A DNA stretch of 6,980 nucleotides from Lachnospiraceae bacterium (GCA_017614185.1 JAGACI010000204.1:1-6980); one strand, 5' to 3'. Shown: positions 1 through 6,655, numbered from the stretch's first letter. Numbers and translations: made by a program. The notes: generated from the letters alone by a model not told the origin.

Positions 1-860
1 CAGGGAAGTCCGTTTTTGTGTCCAAGATACTTTGCTTTTGCCTTGTAAAAACGTCTCAATGCAGGGATATATTCTTTCATTGAGTTCATCATAGCATCAA
101 GTGTTTCGCGCTGCATTCTGGACTTGTAAAGGGCCTCGGAAAGGGGTGATTCATATCCTCTCTTTGCACCAAGAGAAATAACCTGATTCTTGATGTTATT
201 AAGGGCAAATGCTACAGAGTCTTTAAACTTCTCATAGCTAGCCATCTCAGCTTCATAAGCTTTCTTTCTTACATCCGCATCCTTGTCATAAGCCAGGTTT
301 CTGACCTCTGAAAGAGAAATCTGCTTTCCGTCATAATCAACCTTAACATTGGATGTAACAAAATCTCTGAAACTTCCCCATCCATCGCCGGCATAAACAT
401 TCATCATAGCAGCAATTTCTTCTTCTGCGTCAGAAAGCATATGCTTGCACTTATCGATTGCTTCCTTAAGGAAGTACTCATACTCTTTGCAAAGCTCACT
501 CTTTTTAACCAAAGCATCAAGATCTTTGATGCTTCCAAGCTCCTTGTGGATGCGTGTGTCGATTCCTGCACATCCTGAGTTTATTCTGCTTACTTTATCT
601 CTAAGAGCCATTGCGTCTCCGTCATCGGAGTGTGTTGCAAGATAAAGATTTAAAAAGGCATAAAGCTTGTAAACATCTTTTTCATATTTTTCCAAAGCAA
701 GAAGCAGGGTCTCCACCTTCTTCTCCTCGGGAAGCTTAACAGCCTTATCGTATTCTTTTGATAAGAAATCAGCCATACCCTCAAACTTCTTAATGTCTTC
801 GGCAAGTTCAGGGTCATCTTTTCCCTTATAAAGAATGTCCAAATTCCATTCCTGATTCAT
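1..860 (-). CDS. M3-family oligoendopeptidase (PepF-like), N-terminal part, cut by the window edge
   Basis: The first 286 codons are present; the gene runs off the left edge. The protein opens MNQEWNLDILYKGKDDPEL, the W-x-L-x-x-LY-x-G-x-D-x-P-x-L start typical of the PepF/M3 oligoendopeptidase clade, and continues as the all-helical, Lys/Glu-rich N-terminal region of that family (for example DGWGSFRDFVTSNVKVDYDG and SPLSEALYKSRMQRETLDAM). Family members are about 600 residues, so roughly half is here. The zinc-binding HExxH motif lies in the C-terminal half and cannot be checked. Members are cytoplasmic zinc metallopeptidases that cut short peptides; no signal peptide is seen. The start is supported by AGGAGAG at 867-873, six bases before the ATG. 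It lies 44 bases behind the GH27 gene with no terminator or convincing promoter between, so co-transcription is possible. Family sure; exact clade and substrate are inference. Confidence 0.88.
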   Translation of the reverse strand, partial: MNQEWNLDILYKGKDDPELAEDIKKFEGMADFLSKEYDKAVKLPEEKKVETLLLALEKYEKDVYKLYAFLNLYLATHSDDGDAMALRDKVSRINSGCAGIDTRIHKELGSIKDLDALVKKSELCKEYEYFLKEAIDKCKHMLSDAEEEIAAMMNVYAGDGWGSFRDFVTSNVKVDYDGKQISLSEVRNLAYDKDADVRKKAYEAEMASYEKFKDSVAFALNNIKNQVISLGAKRGYESPLSEALYKSRMQRETLDAMMNSMKEYIPALRRFYKAKAKYLGHKNGLP

Positions 861-904
861 AATAAACTCTCCTATCTATAAAACAAAAAATCTATTTGAT
901 TATA

Positions 905-2170
905 TTACATATTAAATAAAAACGCCACGGCTCCATGAGAAGGTATCTTAACTCTTATGTCTTCATCAAAGTCCACGCTTACACCGCTCCAAAGCTCTGT
1001 TCCGGATACAGGAACATATATCTCAAGTTCATCAAGAGGAAGAAGAATCTTCTCATCATTTTCAGAAAGGTTAAACAGGCATACGTACATTCCGCCTTCA
1101 CAAGATGAAGCACACCAGACAGCAACCTCAGAATCACCGATTTTTCTTCTTAAAACCTGATGAGCATGTCTTGAGTCACGATGCATCTTTAATATCCTGT
1201 CGTTTGTGATAAGTCCCATTGCGAAAGGATCAAACCCGGTCATTTCTCCACCGATTATAAGAGGAGAACGCATAATGCTCCAGAGCGTCATCATTGTAAT
1301 CTGCTCATTCTTTGTAAAAGCTGTTTTGTTATTCTTATCGTAATCCTGTTTAATAGGGCCAATCGGAAGCATATCCGCATCGGGAAAATGACCTGCTCCG
1401 GCATGAATGCTCCACTTTTCTGCTCTTTCAAACATGGCATACAAAAGTTTCCAGTCATCCCAGAAATCATCCGTTATTCGCCACATGTTCGAAATCTCTT
1501 TATACAGCTCAGCTTTTTCGATAAGTGCCGGCCCGGGAGAAAGCGACAAAACCATTTCTCGGCCGCAATTATTTAATGCCTCTGAAATAGCAATCATTTC
1601 GGCTTCTTCATGAGGAAGTTCACGACATATATCATCACACTTAATAAAGTCTACACCCCATGAAGCATAAAGCTTAAATATGGAGTCATAATATGCCTTT
1701 CCGCCTTCTTTTGATACATCAACACCGTACATGTCAGGGTTCCATGCGCAGATACTGTTAAATCTTGCAACATCACCCGCCTTCATATCGCTTCCAAGAA
1801 TCGGTGTGTTTTTTGCGGCAGCCTGTCTTGGGATTCCTCTCATAATATGAATTCCAAATTTAAGGCCAAGCGAATGAACGTATTCTGCCAAAGGAGCAAA
1901 CCCTTTTCCATCTGCAGACGAAGGGAAACGGTTGGGAGCGGGAATAAGTCTTCCGTACTCATCCATACACAAATCTGCAAAAGGTCTGTATTCATGTGTA
2001 GTAGCACCGGGTTCATACCACTGAATATCCACTACAACATATTCCCATCCGTACTCTTTAAGGTTCTCAGCCATAAAATCGGCATTCTTTTTGACTATAT
2101 CTTCTGTTACAGCTGCTCCATAGCAGTCCCAGCTGTTCCACCCCATAGGTGCTTTTATCGGTCTGTACAT
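905..2170 (-). CDS. Family GH27 glycoside hydrolase (alpha-galactosidase-like), intracellular
   Basis: 421 residues from the chosen start. The (beta/alpha)8 barrel opens with the GH27 signature PMGWNSWDCYG (residues 8-18). The catalytic nucleophile is predicted as Asp179 in DFIKCDDI, equivalent to the K-x-D of characterised alpha-galactosidases. The acid/base is predicted as Asp235 in WRITDDFWDDW, four residues after Arg231. Other barrel motifs include SLSPGPA (209-215) and SIMRSPLIIGGEM (298-310). A beta-sandwich C-terminal domain follows from about residue 335. No signal peptide is seen, so it should act in the cytoplasm on imported alpha-galactosides or related sugars. An in-frame ATG at 2197 would add nine residues, but the start at 2170 has GGGGGT six bases upstream, whereas the 2197 ATG would sit about 12 bases from the predicted transcript end. 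Beta-L-arabinopyranosidase is a possible alternative activity, because the substrate-binding Asp-Asp pair reads Asp48-Ile49. Confidence 0.88.
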   Translation of the reverse strand: MYRPIKAPMGWNSWDCYGAAVTEDIVKKNADFMAENLKEYGWEYVVVDIQWYEPGATTHEYRPFADLCMDEYGRLIPAPNRFPSSADGKGFAPLAEYVHSLGLKFGIHIMRGIPRQAAAKNTPILGSDMKAGDVARFNSICAWNPDMYGVDVSKEGGKAYYDSIFKLYASWGVDFIKCDDICRELPHEEAEMIAISEALNNCGREMVLSLSPGPALIEKAELYKEISNMWRITDDFWDDWKLLYAMFERAEKWSIHAGAGHFPDADMLPIGPIKQDYDKNNKTAFTKNEQITMMTLWSIMRSPLIIGGEMTGFDPFAMGLITNDRILKMHRDSRHAHQVLRRKIGDSEVAVWCASSCEGGMYVCLFNLSENDEKILLPLDELEIYVPVSGTELWSGVSVDFDEDIRVKIPSHGAVAFLFNM

Positions 2171-2176
2171 TTTTAA

Positions 2177-2182
2177 ACCCCC
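2177..2182 (-). promoter_or_regulatory. Ribosome binding site deciding the GH27 start
   Basis: The minus strand reads GGGGGT followed by six bases and the ATG at 2170-2168. It lies inside the reading frame that would start at 2197. Its good spacing, and the weak site before 2197, favour the shorter 421-residue protein. Confidence 0.55.
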
Positions 2183-2215
2183 AGGTATAATTGCCATTAA
2201 GGCTTACACCAGTTG

Positions 2216-2224
2216 ATTATAACA
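2216..2224 (-). promoter_or_regulatory. Extended -10 promoter for the GH27 gene
   Basis: The minus strand reads TGTTATAAT, a perfect TATAAT preceded by the TGn extension. The hexamer 17 bases upstream (AAACTT at 2239-2244) is a poor -35, as is common for extended -10 promoters. Predicted transcription start is near 2209, giving a leader of about 40 bases to the ATG at 2170. The box directly abuts the degV terminator. Confidence 0.5.
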
Positions 2225-2256
2225 TAATAAAAGCCCCGAAGTTTCCTTCGAGGCTT
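2222..2256 (-). terminator. Rho-independent terminator of degV
   Basis: An 11-bp stem (2231-2241 with 2246-2256) closes a four-base loop and is followed on the minus strand by TTTTATTAT. The single C/A mismatch of the plus strand becomes a G-U pair in the minus-strand RNA, so the hairpin is fully paired only in the direction of degV transcription. It begins 12 bases after the degV stop. Confidence 0.9.
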
Positions 2257-2268
2257 AATTCTATCGAT

Positions 2269-3132
2269 TTATTTTTCATCACCAAGGAAGAATAATGCAA
2301 CGGTTCCGGGACCTGCATGTGAACCGATAACCGGGCCAAGAGGATTAAAAAGAAATTCCTTCTTACCGAATCTCTTCTCAATCTCATCAGCGACAAACTT
2401 TGCATCGTCAAGGCAATCACCGTGGCTAATGAATACCACATCATTCTTGTCCTTAAAGCTTCCCATCTTGGCTTCCATGTCATCAACAAGACCAAGAAGT
2501 GATTTCTTACGTCCTCTTACATTTCTTAAAGGAATAAGATGTCCTTCATAGTCAACGTGAAGAACAGGCTTAATACCTGCAATGGTTCCGATAATGGCTA
2601 CGGTCTTGGAAACACGGCCGCCTCTGTAAAGGTGATTAAGATCGTCAACAGTAAATGCATGAACAAGATTATTCTTGTGAGCCTCAAGCCAGTCTCTGGT
2701 CTCTCTCATGCTCTTGCCTGCATCTCTCATTCCTACAGCATAGTGAACAAGAAGACCTTCTCCAAGTGAAGCTGCAAGAGTATCAACTACCAAAACGTCT
2801 GCATCGGGGTAATCAGACTTGATTTCCTCTGCAGCGAGTCTGAAGCTGTTATATGTTCCGCTTAATCCGGAAGAGAAAGCAATGACAAGAATCTCATTGC
2901 CTGTCTTTAAAGCTTCTTCAATAGCCTTGTATGCTTCATCAGGGTTAACCTGTGATGTTGTAGGCATCTTTCCGCCTCTTATAAGTGAATAGAACTCATC
3001 AGATGATAAGAACTTGTCTACTCCGTACTGAACTCCGTCAATAATACACTTAAGATTTACAACCTTAATATCATGCTCCTTAAAGTATGATTCGGGTAAA
3101 TCTGTTGTTGAATCGGTGATAATCTGAAACAT
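2269..3132 (-). CDS. DegV family fatty-acid-binding protein (FakB-like)
   Basis: 287 residues, the usual length of the DegV family. Motifs in order: DSTTDLP (7-13), PTTSQVNP (57-64), SSGLSGTYNS (87-96), VVDTLAASLGEG (115-126), YRGGRVSKT (169-177), IAGIKPVL (184-191), VRGRKK (205-210) and SHAGPGTVAL (271-280). In the studied FakB proteins the Ser-Ser-Gly loop and the late His (His272 here) sit around the fatty-acid carboxylate or phosphate. FakB proteins present fatty acids to the kinase FakA, feeding exogenous fatty acids into phospholipid synthesis; no fakA is in this window. The start ATG has GGAGGAG at 3138-3144, five bases upstream. The gene has its own consensus promoter and terminator, so it looks monocistronic, although readthrough from dut is not excluded. 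Family very sure; the bound lipid is unknown. Confidence 0.93.
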   Translation of the reverse strand: MFQIITDSTTDLPESYFKEHDIKVVNLKCIIDGVQYGVDKFLSSDEFYSLIRGGKMPTTSQVNPDEAYKAIEEALKTGNEILVIAFSSGLSGTYNSFRLAAEEIKSDYPDADVLVVDTLAASLGEGLLVHYAVGMRDAGKSMRETRDWLEAHKNNLVHAFTVDDLNHLYRGGRVSKTVAIIGTIAGIKPVLHVDYEGHLIPLRNVRGRKKSLLGLVDDMEAKMGSFKDKNDVVFISHGDCLDDAKFVADEIEKRFGKKEFLFNPLGPVIGSHAGPGTVALFFLGDEK

Positions 3133-3170
3133 TACTACTCCTCCGTCATTTATAACTAAATTCGGGTTTC

Positions 3171-3199
3171 ATTGTAGCATCGAACGTCCTATGTGTCAA
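3171..3199 (-). promoter_or_regulatory. Sigma-A-type promoter of degV
   Basis: The minus strand carries a perfect -35 TTGACA (3194-3199), a 17-base spacer and -10 TACAAT (3171-3176) preceded by TGC, an extended -10. Transcription should start near 3164, about 32 bases before the ATG. An imperfect inverted repeat at 3192-3213 covers the -35. Confidence 0.85.
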
Positions 3200-3213
3200 T
3201 ATTTGTTGACGCA
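3192..3213. promoter_or_regulatory. Candidate operator overlapping the degV -35 box
   Basis: On the plus strand TGTGTCAA (3192-3199) and TTGACGCA (3206-3213) form an inverted repeat of 8-base arms matching at 7 positions, with a 6-base spacer. One arm contains the entire -35 hexamer, a position suited to repression. The binding protein is unknown. Part of the symmetry could be a by-product of two TTGAC sequences facing each other. Confidence 0.35.
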
Positions 3214-3243
3214 TAATGTAGTATTGAAAACCACATGCATAAA

Positions 3244-3756
3244 TTATGCTCCGGTACTTCCGAAACCACCGTTTCTGTCGGCTGTACATTCATCATCCAT
3301 AGTAATTCCGAAGGGAACAAATATGCCCTGAGCAAAGCCGTCGCCTTCTTTAAGTTCAAGAACTTTGCCCTCATTGGAATCATTGGTAATCTTTATAAAT
3401 ATATGGCCTTCGTTATCGGAATTAAAATAATCACTGTCGATAATTCCTACCGTATTGTTTAACTGAAGTCTGTACTTAAAACCAAGGCCGCTTCTCGGGA
3501 ACACCATAAGAACCCAGCCGTTCTCCATTTTGGATCTGATCCCTGTAGGAATCTTGGCTGTTTCACCGGGCTTAAGAGTTATCGAAACAGGCATTTTAAA
3601 ATCATAGCCCGCGCTGCCTGCAGTTCCTCTTACAGGAAGCTTTAAATTCTCATATATTTCCCCGGCTCTCTTAGTATCAATATCTTTAAAGTCATCTGTA
3701 AGGGCATTTATGAAATTGTCCTTACTGACCTTCATAAAACTGGCAATTCTTTCCAT
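3244..3756 (-). CDS. dut: dUTP diphosphatase (trimeric dUTPase)
   Basis: 170 residues. All five dUTPase motifs are visible: GSAGYDF (47-53), PRSGLGFKY (87-95, with the catalytic-site Ser-Gly), NNTVGIIDSDY (100-110, with the uracil-site Gly, catalytic Asp107 and Tyr110), GDGFAQGIFVPF (138-149) and the glycine-rich C-terminal arm RNGGFGSTG (161-169). It hydrolyses dUTP to dUMP and pyrophosphate, limiting uracil in DNA and supplying the thymidylate precursor. About 40 residues precede motif 1, more than in the classic dUTPase of about 150 residues; this extension begins MERIASFMKVSKDNF. It starts 12 bases after the nrdG stop, and its AGGTAGGA ribosome binding site overlaps that TAG stop, indicating translational coupling within nrdD-nrdG-dut. 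No terminator is evident between its stop and the degV promoter. Confidence 0.95.
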   Translation of the reverse strand: MERIASFMKVSKDNFINALTDDFKDIDTKRAGEIYENLKLPVRGTAGSAGYDFKMPVSITLKPGETAKIPTGIRSKMENGWVLMVFPRSGLGFKYRLQLNNTVGIIDSDYFNSDNEGHIFIKITNDSNEGKVLELKEGDGFAQGIFVPFGITMDDECTADRNGGFGSTGA

Positions 3757-3768
3757 ATCATTTCCTAC

Positions 3769-4314
3769 CTAACAGCAATCCGGCTCTTTAAGAGGCACAA
3801 ATGTATCTGTGTAATAATCTCCGCAGTGCAAAACCGGTTCCTTGTCTTTATTCTGCAAACTCTTTTTAACGTCAATTACCCTTTGATTCTTACTGCCCTT
3901 CCAAAGAAGCTTAACGTCTCTTTGTTCAAGAACAAACTCTCCGTCAACAAGCACATCTATAAGATCAATGTATTGATAATTGATGCAGGATTCCCATGAA
4001 TCTCCGGTATATACCCAGATTGTTTTATCAGGGTATTTTTCTTTGATTTCCTTCATGAGTTCGCCGACCTCGTCCTTATTTGAACAATACATCGGATCTC
4101 CGCCCGAAAACGTAATTCCGGAGATATAAGGTTTATCAAGTTGGTCAAACACTTCGGCTTTGGCAGCCTCATCAAACAGAATTCCGTCATTGGGATCCCA
4201 TGTGACAGGATTCTGGCAGCCTTTACAGTGGTGGGAACATCCGGAAAGCCACAGGACTACTCTGAGACCGTCGCCATTTCGCATGTCGTCCTTGGTTATA
4301 TTGTGATATCGCAT
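3769..4314 (-). CDS. nrdG: Anaerobic ribonucleoside-triphosphate reductase activating protein
   Basis: 181 residues. This is the small radical-SAM activase that binds a 4Fe-4S cluster and S-adenosylmethionine and installs the glycyl radical on NrdD. The cluster motif CxxxCxxC is Cys26-Cys30-Cys33 in LSGCSHHCKGCQNP, and the SAM-binding GGDP motif is at 71-74 (TFSGGDPMY). MRYHNITKDDMRNGDGLRV is a typical NrdG opening. The ATG follows the nrdD stop with no gap (TAAATG), and GAGAGGAAG inside the nrdD end serves as the ribosome binding site, so translation is probably coupled. The C-terminal tail ends EPDCC; the Cys pair is an unexplained detail. Confidence 0.95.
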   Translation of the reverse strand: MRYHNITKDDMRNGDGLRVVLWLSGCSHHCKGCQNPVTWDPNDGILFDEAAKAEVFDQLDKPYISGITFSGGDPMYCSNKDEVGELMKEIKEKYPDKTIWVYTGDSWESCINYQYIDLIDVLVDGEFVLEQRDVKLLWKGSKNQRVIDVKKSLQNKDKEPVLHCGDYYTDTFVPLKEPDCC

Positions 4315-6495
4315 TTACATCGACTTCCTCTCGGCAATTTCCGCCATCTTGGCGTCATTAAGTCTTGTATCTCCGTGAACTCTGGAATAACTGAGGTATC
4401 CGTTCATACGGTCAATCTTTGTAAGGTTTCTGCTTCCGCATACAGGGCAGACATCCATCTCAAGTTCCTCATGTCCGCAGTCGTCACAGTAAGCAAGTGA
4501 AAGGTTGACACCTTCATAGAATCCCATATCCATAGCTCTGTGGATTAAAGTCTTAACCGCATCGATGTTGTAGTCGATGGGATATTTAACATACTGTATC
4601 TTGCCGCCGTTAGAAAGATCCCAAAATCTGTTTTCCAAATCCTGTTTCTGAATAGGAGTAATATCCTCTGCCACATGGCAGTGGAAAGAGTTGCTTACAT
4701 ACTCTCTGTCAGAAACGCCTTCAATGATTCCGTACTTCTTTCTGAACTGTTTAATCTGAAGTCCGCAAAGATTCTCAGCAGGTGTTCCGTAGATAGCATA
4801 GAGGTTTCCGTCCTCTTCCTTGAACTGATTAATCTTCTTGTTGATGTATTCCAAAACTTCAACAGCAAAAGCTCCGTCTTCGACAAGAGACTTGCCGTTA
4901 TAAAGTTCCTGCAGTTCATTTAGTGCAGTAATACCAAACGATGCCGTTGCAGCCTTAAGAAGAGGTTTAATCTTGTCGGTAAGTTTTAAGTGTCCGCCAT
5001 AGAAACCGCCTTCACAATATGCAAGAGGATTGGTAGATGCTCTAAGTTCACCAAGATAAGCATATGTTCTTATGTGAAGCTGTCTTATAAGCTCAAGATA
5101 ATAGTCAAGAACCTCATAGAAATCCTTTGACTCTTTTCTTGCCTTTGCAAGAATCATCGGAAGATGCAGTGAAACAGCACCTATATTAAATCTTCCTACA
5201 AAGATGGGCTCATCTTTGTCGTCTGCAGGATGCATTCCACCCCTCTCATACCAGGGAGAAAGGAAAGCACGGCATCCCATAGGGGAAATAATTTTTCCGT
5301 ACTGTTTGTAAATTCCTGCTACATATCCTTTTCCGGTAAGTGATAACCAGTCAGGATACATAGTCTTGGCAGAGCATCTTACACCGGCCTCAAATACATC
5401 CTCAAGAGGCTTTCCGGGTCCGTGAAGATTCTCATCATAGAGGAATACAATCTTGGGGAATAAAACAGGCTTCTTATGATCTGCTTTACCCTGTCCTCTT
5501 CTTCTTACATTGAGCATTGAAATGGTTGCAAGCTTGGCAAATCTGCCTGTACCTGTACCCGCCGTAACGGTGATGAAAGGATAATCACCACGGCTTGAAG
5601 CAACAGTATTAAACTTGTACTCCCAGCCCTGGAAGCCCTGCTCATATTCTTTTACAACATCTTTATAAGCTTCCTGCTCGGCTACATCATCATCGATGCC
5701 CAGTCTTCTGTATTTCTCTATATATTTAGCATATGATTTCTCAGCATAAGGCTCGAGTATCAAATCAACGGAAGGAACAGTGAATCCGCCATACTGCTGG
5801 CTTGCAGCAGAAAGGACAATATCGCCGATAACGTCAAAAGCAACATCAAGAGTTTTGGGCTCGTTATACCAGATATTACCCATCTCAAATCCGCCGGAAA
5901 GGACATGTTCTACATCAAAAAGACAGCAGTTCATGGTATCGCGTCTTGCGGACATATCGTGGACATAGATATAACCGTCCCTGCAAGCCTGAATCTCTTC
6001 GGTTGTCATGAAGAATTTCTGGTAAAGTTCCTTATTTAACTGGTTAAAAATCAAGCTTCTCTTGGTCGAAACAAGAGCAGAGTCAGTATTGGCATTCTCT
6101 TTATCACCAATGTACATAATGGACTGACTCTTCTTATAAACATCATCAAGCATACGGACAAAATCCTGCTTGTAGTTTCTGTAATCTCTGTAGCTCTTTG
6201 CTACGATAGGTTTAACCTTCTCAAGTGCACTCTCAACAATGTTGTGCATTACAGGAATCGGAATCTCTTCCTGCTCCATCTCGTCAACCTTGGCAATAAC
6301 GTATTTACAGATTGACTCCTTCTCTTCGGGAGTGAATTTGGTTAAAGCTCTGTATGCACTCTTTCCGACTGCATCAATAACCTTCTGGACATTAAATGCC
6401 TCAAGACTTCCGTCCTTTTTTACAACCTTGACATCAAGGTTTGGTTTGAATTTTTCGCCGTAGTTTGTCAAATCAGTTTCCTTCTTGTCCTGCAA
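4315..6495 (-). CDS. nrdD: Anaerobic (class III) ribonucleoside-triphosphate reductase, large subunit
   Basis: 726 residues, a normal length for NrdD. An ATP-cone regulatory domain occupies about residues 20-115 (VVKKDGSLEAFNVQKVIDAV). The ten-stranded barrel carries Cys190-Cys191 (MNCCLFD) and Cys408 in SPMGCRAF, the predicted thiyl-radical cysteine. The C-terminal domain has a zinc site of Cys670, Cys673, Cys683 and Cys686, and the glycyl-radical loop RMNGYLSY with Gly699 as the radical residue. It reduces NTPs to dNTPs under strict anaerobiosis after activation by NrdG, encoded immediately downstream. The start is TTG at 6493-6495: an in-frame TGA lies two codons upstream, GGGAGGA (6503-6509) is seven bases away, and the only nearby ATG is out of frame. 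A second TTG at 6469-6471 (codon 9) is an alternative start. It is expressed from the promoter at 6627-6655. Confidence 0.97.
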   Translation of the reverse strand: MQDKKETDLTNYGEKFKPNLDVKVVKKDGSLEAFNVQKVIDAVGKSAYRALTKFTPEEKESICKYVIAKVDEMEQEEIPIPVMHNIVESALEKVKPIVAKSYRDYRNYKQDFVRMLDDVYKKSQSIMYIGDKENANTDSALVSTKRSLIFNQLNKELYQKFFMTTEEIQACRDGYIYVHDMSARRDTMNCCLFDVEHVLSGGFEMGNIWYNEPKTLDVAFDVIGDIVLSAASQQYGGFTVPSVDLILEPYAEKSYAKYIEKYRRLGIDDDVAEQEAYKDVVKEYEQGFQGWEYKFNTVASSRGDYPFITVTAGTGTGRFAKLATISMLNVRRRGQGKADHKKPVLFPKIVFLYDENLHGPGKPLEDVFEAGVRCSAKTMYPDWLSLTGKGYVAGIYKQYGKIISPMGCRAFLSPWYERGGMHPADDKDEPIFVGRFNIGAVSLHLPMILAKARKESKDFYEVLDYYLELIRQLHIRTYAYLGELRASTNPLAYCEGGFYGGHLKLTDKIKPLLKAATASFGITALNELQELYNGKSLVEDGAFAVEVLEYINKKINQFKEEDGNLYAIYGTPAENLCGLQIKQFRKKYGIIEGVSDREYVSNSFHCHVAEDITPIQKQDLENRFWDLSNGGKIQYVKYPIDYNIDAVKTLIHRAMDMGFYEGVNLSLAYCDDCGHEELEMDVCPVCGSRNLTKIDRMNGYLSYSRVHGDTRLNDAKMAEIAERKSM

Positions 6496-6502
6496 TTTTC
6501 AT

Positions 6503-6509
6503 TCCTCCC
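6503..6509 (-). promoter_or_regulatory. Ribosome binding site supporting the TTG start of nrdD
   Basis: The minus strand reads GGGAGGA, then ATGAAAA, then TTG at 6493-6495. A spacing of seven bases suits the TTG. The ATG directly abutting the site is too close for efficient initiation and is in another frame. Confidence 0.65.
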
Positions 6510-6530
6510 AATACAACATTTACTGCTCTG

Positions 6531-6577
6531 ATACCATTTTCTCACAGCTCTCCCCAGTATTCCGTAACAAATGGTAC
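6531..6577 (-). other. Long-range stem in the nrdD 5' leader
   Basis: In the minus-strand RNA, GUACCAUUU (from 6577 to 6569) can pair with AAAUGGUAU (from 6539 to 6531): nine pairs with one G-U, enclosing 29 purine-rich bases. It sits in the untranslated leader about 20 bases upstream of the ribosome binding site. I recognise no known riboswitch and see no U-tract after it. It may be a structured leader or chance. Confidence 0.35.
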
Positions 6578-6580
6578 GAT

Positions 6581-6596
6581 TCGCAACATATAGTAA
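6581..6596. promoter_or_regulatory. Possible NrdR box upstream of nrdD
   Basis: TCGCAACATATAGTAA matches the 16-base NrdR palindrome (ACACAATATATAGTGT) at 11 positions, including the AT-rich core and ATAGT. NrdR is the ATP-cone repressor of ribonucleotide reductase operons and normally uses two boxes. A weaker 10/16 match at 6616-6631 overlaps the -10 box, but its offset of 35 bases differs from the usual 31-32. nrdR itself is not in this window. Confidence 0.35.
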
Positions 6597-6626
6597 CCCT
6601 TTGGCTATTTATATCCCACATTTAGT

Positions 6627-6655
6627 AGTATAAAACCTTATATGAGTCACGTCAA
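6627..6655 (-). promoter_or_regulatory. Sigma-A-type promoter of the nrdD-nrdG-dut operon
   Basis: The minus strand has -35 TTGACG (6650-6655), a 17-base spacer and -10 TATACT (6627-6632), each one mismatch from consensus. Transcription should start near 6620, leaving a leader of about 125 bases before the TTG start of nrdD. Confidence 0.8.

Noticed and set aside
445..645. Plus-strand 66-codon open frame
   Set aside because: It is antisense to the oligoendopeptidase coding region, which has a continuous conserved reading frame.
861..904. Possible promoter between the GH27 and peptidase genes
   Set aside because: TATAGAT resembles a -10, but no acceptable -35 or TGn extension accompanies it; co-transcription is the simpler reading.
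1847..2176. Plus-strand 109-codon open frame
   Set aside because: It is antisense to the conserved N-terminal half of the GH27 gene, with no supporting signals.
2217..2495. Minus-strand 92-codon frame overlapping the degV end
   Set aside because: It is a shifted frame of degV that extends through the degV terminator; the DegV protein is complete to its usual C-terminus.
3210..3243. Possible terminator between dut and degV
   Set aside because: GCAT/ATGC pairing is short and interrupted and has no U-tract, so I do not call a terminator.
4141..4500. Plus-strand 119-codon open frame
   Set aside because: It is antisense to the nrdD/nrdG junction, where the minus-strand proteins show all catalytic motifs; no ribosome binding site or recognisable domain.
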